Assembly (NCBI GenBank): GCA_022425485.1
Contig: JAKMFL010000021.1
Coordinates: forward strand, 1-64,000
Source: Alphaproteobacteria bacterium
Lineage (GTDB): Bacteria > Pseudomonadota > Alphaproteobacteria > Puniceispirillales > Puniceispirillaceae
DNA length: 64,000 nucleotides
Direction: 5' to 3'
Shown: in pieces, positions 38,951-48,443 of the stretch
Position numbering within the stretch: the stretch's first letter is position 1
Layout of the letters: every line of letters starts with the position of its first letter
Made by a program: the position numbers and the translations under genes
The notes under the pieces: model-generated
Seen by the model: only the letters and a program-made list of their open reading frames with translations
What the model was told of the DNA's origin: nothing
Databases searched by the model: none

Positions 38951-39886
38951 ATGACAGATGCACTGGTTTCCATTTTTAAACCTGCACCATTGGTGCTGGC
39001 CAGCCGTAAATCAGCGTTAGCGATGGTGCAAACACGCGCGGTACAGTCTTTGCTGGCGCCATGCAACACTGAAATATTGGGTTTGTCCACCAAAGGCGAT
39101 GAGGTATTAGACCGCCCGCTAGTAGATGTTGGCGGCAAGGGCGTGTTTGTGAAAACCCTTGAAGCAGCTCTATTATCTGGGAAGGCGGATGCAGCTGTGC
39201 ATTCAATGAAGGATATGGAAACACATATCGCCGAGGGTACCGTTATTGCAGCTGTGCTGCCGCGCGAGGATAGACGCGATGCGCTGGTCGGCCCCTTTGG
39301 CTGTCTTGATGCGCTGCCACAAGGTGCGCATATTGGAACTGCTTCGGTTCGCCGCTCGGCATGTTTGCATCATTACCGTCCGGATTTGCGGATTAGCCTG
39401 TTGCGCGGAAACGTGAATAGCCGCCTTGCGCGGCTTGAGGCTGGTGAGTTTGATGCCATTATTTTGGCGGCTGCGGGTCTGCGCCGGCTAGGCATAAATA
39501 AAGGGTATAGCCTGCTGGATGAGGAAGTGATGCCAGCTGCCGCCGCGCAAGGCGCATTAGCGGTTCAGGTGCGAGAGGGTGATGCGCGAGCTGCCGCCGC
39601 TGCCAGCCTGATTAGACAGTTAAATTGTGCGCAGACACAGATATGTGTGCGTGCTGAACGTGCTATGCTCGCCGAGCTAGATGGTTCCTGCCGCACCCCC
39701 ATTTCGGCGATGGCTGATTTGGAAGCTGACGGCAATTTGCGTTTACGCGGGGCGGTTCTCTCGCTAGATGGCAGGGAATGTTTCCGTGCCGAAGCCCATG
39801 CCTCAAAAGACGAGGCAGCTGCTTTAGGGCAAAGCTTGGCAAAGGAATTGCTGTCAGCCTGCGGCGGGCGCGGATTTCTAGCCTAG
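38951..39886 (+). CDS. hemC: Porphobilinogen deaminase
   Basis: LASRKSALAMVQT, VHSMKDMETH, GTASVRRSACL, AERAMLAELDGSCRTPI. Confidence 0.96.
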   Translation: MTDALVSIFKPAPLVLASRKSALAMVQTRAVQSLLAPCNTEILGLSTKGDEVLDRPLVDVGGKGVFVKTLEAALLSGKADAAVHSMKDMETHIAEGTVIAAVLPREDRRDALVGPFGCLDALPQGAHIGTASVRRSACLHHYRPDLRISLLRGNVNSRLARLEAGEFDAIILAAAGLRRLGINKGYSLLDEEVMPAAAAQGALAVQVREGDARAAAAASLIRQLNCAQTQICVRAERAMLAELDGSCRTPISAMADLEADGNLRLRGAVLSLDGRECFRAEAHASKDEAAALGQSLAKELLSACGGRGFLA

Positions 39887-39957
39887 CGTTAGGGCTGATA
39901 AAAACATTACGGTTATAAATGCATCACTAGCCGTTAGAACAAAATAAAAGGCATAGC

Positions 39958-40788
39958 ATGTCAAAGCCGCTGATTTTTAGCCTACGCCCAGAGCCAGATT
40001 GTAGCGAAGATGTTGCTTCATTGACAAGGGCGGGATATGAAGCACGCCCCCTGCCTATGATGGCCATTAAAGGGGATTATGCCGCGCTGGACAAAGCGCT
40101 AGAAACGTTTAGCCACACACCGGATACAGAAATAATTATCACCAGCAAACAATCAGGCAGAATGCTGGCAGCCTATTCTAACAGCTCAGCGTTCAGGCAA
40201 TCGCGGATTTGGTGTGTGGGGGCTGGTAGTGCAGAAATATTAAGGCAGGCTGGATTTATACAAGTTGAGGTCGGCAAAGCAGATGCGGCAGAGTTGCTAG
40301 AGGAGATTGACGCGAGCAATGTGGATAAAAAGCCTAGTCTTTTATGGCTTTCAGGCGCCGATATCGCCTTTAACATAGAAAAAGGGCTTAATCTGCGCGG
40401 CCATCGCGCCACCCGCATTATCATCTATCAAACTGTGGGCTATACCCCAGACAGCCAGCACCCAGAAAATCAGGCCCTATTAGATGCGCTTTCTGCTGGA
40501 CGCCCCGTTGCTGCTATCGCTATGTCGGCACGCACCATTACACGCTTTGCCGAAATGCTAGCACACCAAAAGATGCCAGATGGAAAGATGCCAGATGGAA
40601 AGATGCCAGATGGAGAGATACCAGATGGAAAGATATCAGCTAGATCGGCAAACCCTATCCTGATTGTTCAATCGCCAGCGCAAGCAGAAAGGGCAGAGAA
40701 TTTAGGCTTTTCATGTATCTGCGCAGAAGGGTTGGGACGGGAAGCTTTGCTAGCATGCGCGGCTGCGTGGGCACAGCGGCATAGGTGA
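39958..40788 (+). CDS. hemD: Uroporphyrinogen-III synthase
   Basis: Follows hemC; SLRPEPDCSEDVASL, TSKQSGRML, IYQTVGYTP, AIAMSARTITRFAEML. Confidence 0.88.
   Translation: MSKPLIFSLRPEPDCSEDVASLTRAGYEARPLPMMAIKGDYAALDKALETFSHTPDTEIIITSKQSGRMLAAYSNSSAFRQSRIWCVGAGSAEILRQAGFIQVEVGKADAAELLEEIDASNVDKKPSLLWLSGADIAFNIEKGLNLRGHRATRIIIYQTVGYTPDSQHPENQALLDALSAGRPVAAIAMSARTITRFAEMLAHQKMPDGKMPDGKMPDGEIPDGKISARSANPILIVQSPAQAERAENLGFSCICAEGLGREALLACAAAWAQRHR
40570..40644. repeat. 15-bp in-frame tandem array in hemD, 5 copies (first 3 identical)
   Basis: AAGATGCCAGATGGA x3, GAGATACCAGATGGA, AAGATATCAGCTAGA; encodes KMPDG repeats. Confidence 0.95.
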
Positions 40789-40881
40789 TAAAAAACTGCT
40801 GATAAGATGCAAGCTGAAATTGACCAGATGTGTTAGCTTATAGATACTCAAAAGAAACAGTTAGCCAGAAGCACCCCTCAA

Positions 40882-41682
40882 ATGGTCAAACGCAAAGCAC
40901 AAACTAACAAAACAAAATCTGATGAAAATCAGCAAGCTGATGAAGGTCTATCAGCTGCGGAAACCATCATTGATGCGCAGTTGCAAGCCGATAGCCCTAT
41001 CGCTGGAAAATTAAGCCGGGCAGAGATTATGAGCTGCATTGCGGCAGTTTTGTCGCTTATCGCGGTTGGGCTAGCATTATGGCCAGTTCTGACTACTAAA
41101 GTAGCAAATGAAAGACAGGCTGAATTAAGCGCACGTGTCGATACCCTTTCATCTGCATTGGAAAGCTTAGCTACAGCACAAACAGAACTTGCAAAAACCG
41201 TAGTTGAGCAGCAGGGGTTAAGCGGTGCGCTGAAAACAGACATAGACAAGCTTACTATGCAGGCTACCGAGCAGGCTGAAACACTCGCCGTAAATCTGCG
41301 GGCAGAGCTTGAGAGCCTTGCCCAGAAGGTACAAAAAACCCAGCAGGATGTGCTGGAGAGTTTAAATCTGCGCACGCTTTCTGCGGAAAAAACACCGCAG
41401 ACAGATGATAGCGCCGATATAACCGATAGCGCTGCAAGACAACCAGCTAGCCCTGATGGCCCAGCCAGCCAGCCAGCCAGCCAGCCAAATAAACAGCCGG
41501 ATAGAAAGCCAGATAGCCAGCCGCTGGCTGCTGATGAGGCGTGGTTGCCAAACTGGGTGGGTGCGGCGATGGAACCTGTGGCTGACTGGTTTTCAGGTCT
41601 TGTGACAATACGTAAAACAGAAGATGCGCCTGAAGGTGCCTCACAAAGCACCCAATCCTCTAGCGAAAGCACGTCTCAATAA
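40882..41682 (+). CDS. Coiled-coil inner-membrane protein in the hemCD-hemY-like cluster
   Basis: One TM (AVLSLIAVGLALWPVL), coiled-coil, QPASQP-rich linker. Confidence 0.7.
   Translation: MVKRKAQTNKTKSDENQQADEGLSAAETIIDAQLQADSPIAGKLSRAEIMSCIAAVLSLIAVGLALWPVLTTKVANERQAELSARVDTLSSALESLATAQTELAKTVVEQQGLSGALKTDIDKLTMQATEQAETLAVNLRAELESLAQKVQKTQQDVLESLNLRTLSAEKTPQTDDSADITDSAARQPASPDGPASQPASQPNKQPDRKPDSQPLAADEAWLPNWVGAAMEPVADWFSGLVTIRKTEDAPEGASQSTQSSSESTSQ
41461..41482. repeat. (CCAG)5.5 tetranucleotide tract within a CDS
   Basis: ccagccagccagccagccagcc. Confidence 0.95.
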
Positions 41683-43079
41683 TGGCAAGGCTTGTGCAGT
41701 TCATTTTAGTATGCGGCGGTGCTGCGCTGTTAATAAGTTGGCTTGCCAAACAACCGGGCATGACCCTAATTGCTTGGTCAGGCTGGCAGATAGAATTACG
41801 AACTAGCCTTGTTATTGCGGCATCAGTTTTATTCATTGCCTTGCTATTCCTGGCATACAGAACAGTGCGTGCGTTGATTTTATGGCCGGGGTGGCTAGGC
41901 CATAACTGGCAGATGCGCCGTCACAAAAAAGGCGAGCGTGCCCTTTCGCTTGGTATGGTGGCCTTCGCTGCTGGGGATCACAAAGTTGCGCGTCGCCAAG
42001 CCCGCAAAGCAGAAAAACTCCTAGGCACAGGCTTGCTGCCAGACCTGTTATCTGCGCAAGCTGCCCATGCCGCAGGTGATGCTAAGGCTGCCTTGCGCTA
42101 TTTCACAGCCCTATCGCGCCATGAAGATACCGCCTATTTTGGGCATTTAGGTTTGATGCGCCTCTATCAAGAGCAAGGCAAAGAGGCGCAAAGTCTGGCG
42201 GCAGCGCATAAGGCATTGGCAAGCTCGGACGCCCAGTCACCCGCTGCCATTCGGATTTTCGCGGATGATTTAAGGGCGATGCGCTGGCGTGATGCGCTGG
42301 ATAAATTATCTGGTTTTCTTCGCCAAGATGAAGGCGTGCTTGCTGCTGCTGGAATGCAAGAAGGGCTATCAGCAGGCCAGCTTGTAAAGCCTTCTTTGTT
42401 GGCCGCGCATTTATGTGTTCTTTTATCTGAAGAGGATATAGGGGATAAAAAAGGGTATTTAGAGCGTGCCCTTGATTTTAGTCCCCGCATGATAGAGGCC
42501 AGTCGCCGCCTAGCACTTCTAGCCTCAGATGGGCAGAAAAAATCAGCGCTTAAGCGGCTGGAAAAAGATTTCAAAACTTTTCCGCATGGTCAGCTAGCGG
42601 ATCTGATTGCAAAGCTGTCTGGGGATAATGATGGCCAACTCATAGCTCGTCTGGGGAAATTGGCAGCAGCGTCGACGCATTCTGATGAAGCGCGTCTTAT
42701 CGTGGCAGAACGGGCGTTACGAAGCGGGATATGGGCATCAGCCTCGTCAATGCTGGAAGAGGTAAGCTTAGCTGGGCAAACCAATAAATATTTCCTGCTC
42801 GCATCGGAGCTAGCGGTTAAAAAGCAGTCTATCGATCCAGAAAATAAGGACGCTTCTAGCCTAAAGGGCAAAGATACGAATAATAATCTGGAAAAAGAAG
42901 CCGCATTATTGGCTGCCGCTCATGCTCCCCATGCTGCGCGTTGGCATTGCTTGGCATGCGATGATGCATTGGTGCAGTGGGAGATGGTCTGTCCGTCTTG
43001 CGGTGTTTTAGGGCAGATGGATTGGGTTCAATCACAAAGCCTGTCGCGGTTGGCGCTGGAAAACAAAGAAAGCGTGTAG
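41682..43079 (+). CDS. HemY-domain/TPR membrane protein
   Basis: N-terminal TMs, HNWQMRRHKKGERALSLGMVAFAAGDHKVARRQARKAEKLL, C-terminal CxxC motifs. Confidence 0.85.
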   Translation: MARLVQFILVCGGAALLISWLAKQPGMTLIAWSGWQIELRTSLVIAASVLFIALLFLAYRTVRALILWPGWLGHNWQMRRHKKGERALSLGMVAFAAGDHKVARRQARKAEKLLGTGLLPDLLSAQAAHAAGDAKAALRYFTALSRHEDTAYFGHLGLMRLYQEQGKEAQSLAAAHKALASSDAQSPAAIRIFADDLRAMRWRDALDKLSGFLRQDEGVLAAAGMQEGLSAGQLVKPSLLAAHLCVLLSEEDIGDKKGYLERALDFSPRMIEASRRLALLASDGQKKSALKRLEKDFKTFPHGQLADLIAKLSGDNDGQLIARLGKLAAASTHSDEARLIVAERALRSGIWASASSMLEEVSLAGQTNKYFLLASELAVKKQSIDPENKDASSLKGKDTNNNLEKEAALLAAAHAPHAARWHCLACDDALVQWEMVCPSCGVLGQMDWVQSQSLSRLALENKESV

Positions 43080-43242
43080 CCTGCAAAGATTATTGAAAAT
43101 TCCTTAAAAATAAGCTAGCTGTTAAGGAGAAGGCGGTATGCTTTATGGATCAACCAGCCTATCGATCGTTTGAACCCATCTGTAAAAAACAGTTAGGGCG
43201 GTATGTGGTATAAGCTGTGATCGTTTTTTTGGGAGGAACCCG

Positions 43243-44457
43243 ATGAATAAAAATGTTTTAATACTTGTAGGTGTCGCGGCGCTTGCTGGACTGGCTTATA
43301 TTTTTGTGGCCGGAGATAAAGGCGGTATGCAAACTGCTGAAGGCCCTAAAATTGGTATTATCTTAGGCTATACAGGGCCTATTGAATCGCTCACACCTGA
43401 TATGGCTATGGGGGCGGAGCTTGCTATTGCAGAAGCCAATAATTCTGGTAATTTTGCCCTTGGCGAGGTGACCTCTGTTCGTGCTGATTCAACCTGTATC
43501 GATTCAGCCGCAGCCACTGCAGCAGCAGAACGTCTGGTTACATCAGACAAGGTTAATGCCATCATGGGCGCAGATTGTTCTGGTGTTACAACGGCTATTC
43601 TAGAAAATGTGGCAGTGCCAAATGGGGTGATGATGGTTTCTCCTTCTGCAACCTCGCCTGCGCTATCAACAGTAGCAGATAATGACCTATTTTTCAGAAC
43701 CGCGCCATCAGATGCGCGTCAAGGCGAAGTAGTGGCCGAAATCCTCAAGGATAAGGGCTATAAGACAGCCGCTATGACCTACACTAATAATGATTATGGC
43801 AAGGGTCTGGCTGATTCGATTAAGAGCAATTTTGAAGCTAATGGCGGCGTTATAACTATTTCTACTGCCCATGAAGATGGTAAGGGTGATTATGGCGCAG
43901 AAGTTGCGGCTTTGGCTCAGGCTGGCGGCGAAATTCTGATTGTTGCAGGGTATCTTGATCAGGGCGGTAAAGGTATCATTCAAGCATCGCTAGACGCAGA
44001 CGCCTTCAATATGTTCTATCTGCCAGACGGCATGATAGGCGATGCTCTGCCCGAAGCTATTGGCCCCGGCTTGAACGGATCCATTGGTGATGTACCAGGT
44101 ACAGATAGCCCAGGTGCTGCCAAATTTGCCGAAATGGCAACCGTAGGCGGCTTTAAAGCAGGGCCATTTGCCCCTGAAAGCTATGATGGCGCGGCGCTTA
44201 TCTTGCTGGCTATGCAGGCTGCAAAATCAACAGATAGCGAAGTGTTTAAATCCAAAGTAATGGATGTGGCAAACGCCCCCGGCGAAAAGATTTTCCCGGG
44301 CGATTTAGGCAAGGCACTGAAGCTTATTAGTGAAGGCAAAGACGTTGATTATGTTGGCGCCTCGGCTGTTGAGCTTGTTGGGGCTGGCGAGTCTGCTGGT
44401 AACTATGCCGAGATTGAAATCAAGGGTGGCAAGAATGTCACTGTTGGTTATCGCTAG
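43243..44457 (+). CDS. Branched-chain amino acid-type ABC transporter substrate-binding protein
   Basis: Peripla_BP_6-like: IGIILGYTGPIESLTPDMAMGAELAIAEANNSG; followed by LIV-type ABC genes. Confidence 0.92.
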   Translation: MNKNVLILVGVAALAGLAYIFVAGDKGGMQTAEGPKIGIILGYTGPIESLTPDMAMGAELAIAEANNSGNFALGEVTSVRADSTCIDSAAATAAAERLVTSDKVNAIMGADCSGVTTAILENVAVPNGVMMVSPSATSPALSTVADNDLFFRTAPSDARQGEVVAEILKDKGYKTAAMTYTNNDYGKGLADSIKSNFEANGGVITISTAHEDGKGDYGAEVAALAQAGGEILIVAGYLDQGGKGIIQASLDADAFNMFYLPDGMIGDALPEAIGPGLNGSIGDVPGTDSPGAAKFAEMATVGGFKAGPFAPESYDGAALILLAMQAAKSTDSEVFKSKVMDVANAPGEKIFPGDLGKALKLISEGKDVDYVGASAVELVGAGESAGNYAEIEIKGGKNVTVGYR

Positions 44458-44475
44458 GCGGATAAGATAATTATT

Positions 44476-44517
44476 ACAAAGCCCGGGTGTAGGATAAAAC
44501 CCCCGGGCTTTGTTTTA
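44476..44517 (+). terminator. Strong intrinsic terminator/attenuator after the substrate-binding gene
   Basis: ACAAAGCCCGGG-N14-CCCGGGCTTTGTTTTA; 12-bp perfect stem. Confidence 0.88.
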
Positions 44518-44533
44518 TGTATCGTCATTTTTT

Positions 44534-45313
44534 ATGATTAGCGTATCTCATTTAAATAAATCATTTGGCGGCATTCATGCTGTTAATGATGCTTCTTTGA
44601 AAATTGAAACTGGCTCTATCACTGGATTAATTGGTCCAAATGGCGCTGGTAAAACCACTTTGTTCAATATTATTGCTGGGCTTTATAAGCCAGATAGCGG
44701 CACGGTTACGCTGGATGGTAACGATATTACTGGCTTGCCGCCGCATGAACTTTTTCATCGCGGCTTGCTTCGGACGTTTCAGATAGCGCATGAGTTTTCC
44801 ACCCTCACCGTGCGCGATAATCTAAAAATGGTTGTTGCCGGTCAATCTGGCGAGCATTTATTACAGGCGTGGTTTCGTTCCAAAAAAGTACGTGCTGAAG
44901 AAGAGCTTATCTCTGATAAAGCAGAAGAGGTTATAAAATTTTTGCAGCTAGATGCGGTTGCAGATGAGTTGGCAGGACGCCTATCTGGTGGGCAGAAAAA
45001 GCTACTGGAACTTGGCCGCACCATGATGGTCGACGCTAAGATTGTCTTTCTGGATGAGGTGGGCGCAGGCGTAAACCGCACGCTGCTTGGGCATATCGGC
45101 GATGCCATACTCCGGCTGAATGAAGAAAAGAAGTACACTTTTTGCATGATCGAACATGATATGGAATTTATTAGCCGCTTATGTGATCCCGTTATTGTGA
45201 TGGCTGAGGGCGGTGTGCTGGCCACTGGAACAGCAGCAGAAGTTAGAGCCAATGAGGATGTGATCGAAGCCTATCTGGGTACTGGTTTAAAAAATCAGCC
45301 AAAGGGATCTTAA
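44534..45313 (+). CDS. livG: Branched-chain amino acid ABC transporter ATP-binding protein (LivG-like); start 44534 likely
   Basis: GPNGAGKTTLFNIIAGLY, LSGGQKKLLELGRTMM. Confidence 0.93.
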   Translation: MISVSHLNKSFGGIHAVNDASLKIETGSITGLIGPNGAGKTTLFNIIAGLYKPDSGTVTLDGNDITGLPPHELFHRGLLRTFQIAHEFSTLTVRDNLKMVVAGQSGEHLLQAWFRSKKVRAEEELISDKAEEVIKFLQLDAVADELAGRLSGGQKKLLELGRTMMVDAKIVFLDEVGAGVNRTLLGHIGDAILRLNEEKKYTFCMIEHDMEFISRLCDPVIVMAEGGVLATGTAAEVRANEDVIEAYLGTGLKNQPKGS

Positions 45314-45316
45314 GAG

Positions 45317-46021
45317 ATGGCCTATTTATCAGGCGAGAATATGACGGGTGGCTATGGTGATGCGGATATCTTGCATCATTGCAGCATTGGCGTTGAAAAG
45401 GGCGAAATAGCCGTTGTGGTGGGGCCAAACGGTGCCGGCAAATCTACCGCCATGAAAGCCGTCTTTGGGATGTTGCATTTACGTGAAGGCGCTGTGATGC
45501 TGGATGGGGAAGATATCACTTCTCTTATGCCACAAGAACGAGTCTTTAAGGGGATGGGATTTGTGCCGCAGACGCAAAATGTATTTCCCGGCTTAAGTGT
45601 TTTGGAAAATCTGGAGATGGGCGCTTTTATCCGTGATGACGATATCTCTGGGACATTGGAACAGGTTTTTCAGCTTTTTCCAGTTCTAGCGGAAAAGGCA
45701 GAACAGCCTGCTGGCGAATTATCAGGCGGTCAGCGCCAACAAGTTGCGGTAGCGCGGGCGCTGATGACCCGCCCAAAAGTCCTTATGCTGGATGAGCCTA
45801 CCGCAGGTGTCTCGCCTATTGTGATGGATGAGCTGTTTGACCGCATCATTGAGGTAGCACGAACAGGTATTGCCATTTTGATGGTTGAGCAGAATGCTAA
45901 ACAAGCCCTATCTATTGCGGATAAAGGCTTTGTCTTGGTCCAAGGGCGGAACCGCTATACCGATACTGGTGCTGCTTTGCTAGCTGACAAAGATGTGCGC
46001 AAAGCGTTTTTAGGGGGATAG
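45317..46021 (+). CDS. livF: Branched-chain amino acid ABC transporter ATP-binding protein (LivF-like)
   Basis: GPNGAGKSTAMKAVFGML, LSGGQRQQVAVARALM. Confidence 0.94.
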   Translation: MAYLSGENMTGGYGDADILHHCSIGVEKGEIAVVVGPNGAGKSTAMKAVFGMLHLREGAVMLDGEDITSLMPQERVFKGMGFVPQTQNVFPGLSVLENLEMGAFIRDDDISGTLEQVFQLFPVLAEKAEQPAGELSGGQRQQVAVARALMTRPKVLMLDEPTAGVSPIVMDELFDRIIEVARTGIAILMVEQNAKQALSIADKGFVLVQGRNRYTDTGAALLADKDVRKAFLGG

Positions 46022-46028
46022 AGCCGAT

Positions 46029-47042
46029 ATGACAGATATCCTAAATGCGTTTGTATTGCTCGCAAATTTTGTTTTGATACCCGGTCTTGCCTATGGCAGC
46101 CAGCTTGCTCTTGGTGCGCTTGGTGTTACCATGGTCTATTCTGTATTGCGTTTTTCTAATTTTGCGCATGGCGAGCTTATGTCTTTTGGGGCGATGTTCT
46201 GTGTGTTGATAACTTGGGGTTTGCAATCAGCTGGTATAAGTATCACGCCGCTTCCCACCGCGCTTTTAGCGTTGCCTGCGGCGATACTCCTAACTATCGC
46301 GCTTGCACTTATGACCGACAAGCTGGTCTTTTCCTATTATCGGCGTCAGCGTTCAGAGACAGTTACCTATCTGATTGTTTCCGTTGGTGTGATGTTTTTT
46401 ATAGGCGGGCTAATCCGCTTTATTATCGGGCCAGATGACCGTGTGTTTGCGGATGGGCAGCGGTTTTTACTAAAGGCGCGCACCTTTAAAGACGCAACAG
46501 GTCTTAGCGAAGGTTTAGCCATTAAAACATCGCAAGGCGTAACCATTATACTGGCCTTTGTGGTGGTGGCAGCCCTATTTTGGTTTTTAAACCGCACCAA
46601 AACGGGTAAATCTATGCGTGCCTATTCTGATAATGAAGATTTGGCGCTGCTCTCTGGCATTAACCCTGAACGGGTAGTAATGATTACGTGGATTATTACT
46701 GGCGCGTTAGCAGCATTGGCAGGCACTTTATACGGCCTTGATAAAAGCTATAAGCCGTTCACCTATCTATCGTTATTATTGCCGATTTTTGCTTCTGCCA
46801 TTGTTGGCGGTGTTGGCAGCCCCATAGGCGCTATCGCTGGGGGGTATGTGATCGCATTTTCTGAATTGCTGGTTACCTTTGCCTATAAAAAAGTTATTAG
46901 CTATCTAACCTTTGAGCAGGTCGTCCCAGAAGGGCTGGTTCAGCTATTATCAACTGATTATAAAATTGCCGTATCTTTCGTGATTTTATTGATCGTCTTA
47001 TTGATTAGACCGACAGGGTTGTTTTCGGGAAAAACAATTTAG
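46029..47042 (+). CDS. livH: Branched-chain amino acid ABC transporter permease (LivH-like)
   Basis: GSQLALGALGVTMVYSVLRFSNFAHGELMSFGA. Confidence 0.94.
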   Translation: MTDILNAFVLLANFVLIPGLAYGSQLALGALGVTMVYSVLRFSNFAHGELMSFGAMFCVLITWGLQSAGISITPLPTALLALPAAILLTIALALMTDKLVFSYYRRQRSETVTYLIVSVGVMFFIGGLIRFIIGPDDRVFADGQRFLLKARTFKDATGLSEGLAIKTSQGVTIILAFVVVAALFWFLNRTKTGKSMRAYSDNEDLALLSGINPERVVMITWIITGALAALAGTLYGLDKSYKPFTYLSLLLPIFASAIVGGVGSPIGAIAGGYVIAFSELLVTFAYKKVISYLTFEQVVPEGLVQLLSTDYKIAVSFVILLIVLLIRPTGLFSGKTI

Positions 47043-47066
47043 CGGCGAGTAAGTGGAAATACAGGA

Positions 47067-48404
47067 ATGAATACGCCATCTGATGACACAAAAAAAAGAC
47101 AGGAACGCAATCTGACGCTTTTTGGTGTGTTGGTTGTATTATTTGTGTTTGTAGGCATGGCACAAAGCTGGAATGTTTCTCTGGCTATTCTGAATTTATG
47201 TCTGATTTCTGCGATTATGACACTTGGTGTAAATATCCAATGGGGATATGCGGGCATTGTTAATTTCGGTGTGATGGGGTTTGCCGCGCTTGGTGGTCTG
47301 GCAGGTGTGCTGGTATCCATGCCTCCGGTTGCGGCTAGCTGGCAGGCAGGAGGGCCAGAACTATTACTAGGCGGGGCGATTATTATGATCACCATCGTGC
47401 TGGCGGTATTTGCGGCTAGCAAAACCCAACATTTGGGGCGCTGGCGGTTCTGGATAATTGTTGGAGTTAGCCTGACAGGCTATTTCCTATTGCGGCTGCT
47501 GGTAGACCCAGCCATTGAAGCAATCGAATCAATTAATCCGGCAAAGGCTGGGCATATTGGCGGGCTAGGTTTGCCTATTTTGTTATCGTGGGTGGTTGGC
47601 GGCATTTTTGCGGCGGGGGCAGCCTATGTTATTGGCAAGGCATCGCTTGGTTTGCGCTCTGACTACCTCGCTATCGCAACATTAGGTATTTCTGAAATTG
47701 TCGTTTATGTGCTGAAAAATGAAGATTGGCTGGCACGCGGCGTCAAGAACGTAAATGGTTTGCCGCGTCCTGTACCCTATGAGGTAGATTTGCAAGCTAC
47801 CGCTTGGGTTTCCGAGCTTGCCGCAAGGTTAGGTGCAGATGTTAACGAGCTGTCTTCGATAATCGTCAAGCTATGTTATGCTGGGCTATTTATTCTCGTT
47901 CTGGCGATTTTATTCTGGTTGTTTGAAACAGCTTTGCGCTCGCCATGGGGACGGATGATGCGCGCTATTCGCGATAATGAGGTTGCCGCCAATGCTATGG
48001 GCAAGCATGTGACCGCCAAACACTTACAAGTTTTTGTGTTGGGATCAGCTGTAATTGGGGTTGCTGGGGCGATGCTGACAACCCTAGATGGCCAGTTTAC
48101 ACCGCATTCCTATTTGCCCCTTCGCTTTACTTTTTTGATTTGGATTATGGTGATTGTTGGCGGCTCTGGGAATAATTTTGGCTCGGTATTAGGCGGCTTT
48201 ATTATCTGGTTCTTTTGGGTTGAATCTGAGCCCCTTGGCCTCTGGTTAATGGACGTCATTACCATGCCGTTAGACGCCAATAATCCTTTGAAGATGCATC
48301 TTTTGGCGTCAGCAGCGCATATGCGCCTGATGACAATGGGATTATTGATGTTGTTGATGTTGCGTTTCGCACCGCAAGGGTTAATCCCCGAAATAAAGAG
48401 ATAA
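47067..48404 (+). CDS. livM: Branched-chain amino acid ABC transporter permease (LivM-like)
   Basis: LGLRSDYLAIATLGISEIV, GRMMRAIRDNEVAANAMGKHV. Confidence 0.94.
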   Translation: MNTPSDDTKKRQERNLTLFGVLVVLFVFVGMAQSWNVSLAILNLCLISAIMTLGVNIQWGYAGIVNFGVMGFAALGGLAGVLVSMPPVAASWQAGGPELLLGGAIIMITIVLAVFAASKTQHLGRWRFWIIVGVSLTGYFLLRLLVDPAIEAIESINPAKAGHIGGLGLPILLSWVVGGIFAAGAAYVIGKASLGLRSDYLAIATLGISEIVVYVLKNEDWLARGVKNVNGLPRPVPYEVDLQATAWVSELAARLGADVNELSSIIVKLCYAGLFILVLAILFWLFETALRSPWGRMMRAIRDNEVAANAMGKHVTAKHLQVFVLGSAVIGVAGAMLTTLDGQFTPHSYLPLRFTFLIWIMVIVGGSGNNFGSVLGGFIIWFFWVESEPLGLWLMDVITMPLDANNPLKMHLLASAAHMRLMTMGLLMLLMLRFAPQGLIPEIKR

Positions 48405-48443
48405 CGCTTTAATCGGTAAATTCATAAAATTAGGAGACAAGCG

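Noticed and set aside
40929-41672. 247-aa antisense ORF
   Set aside because: Shadow of the 40882..41682 coding frame; low-complexity Ser/Ala/Cys-rich translation.
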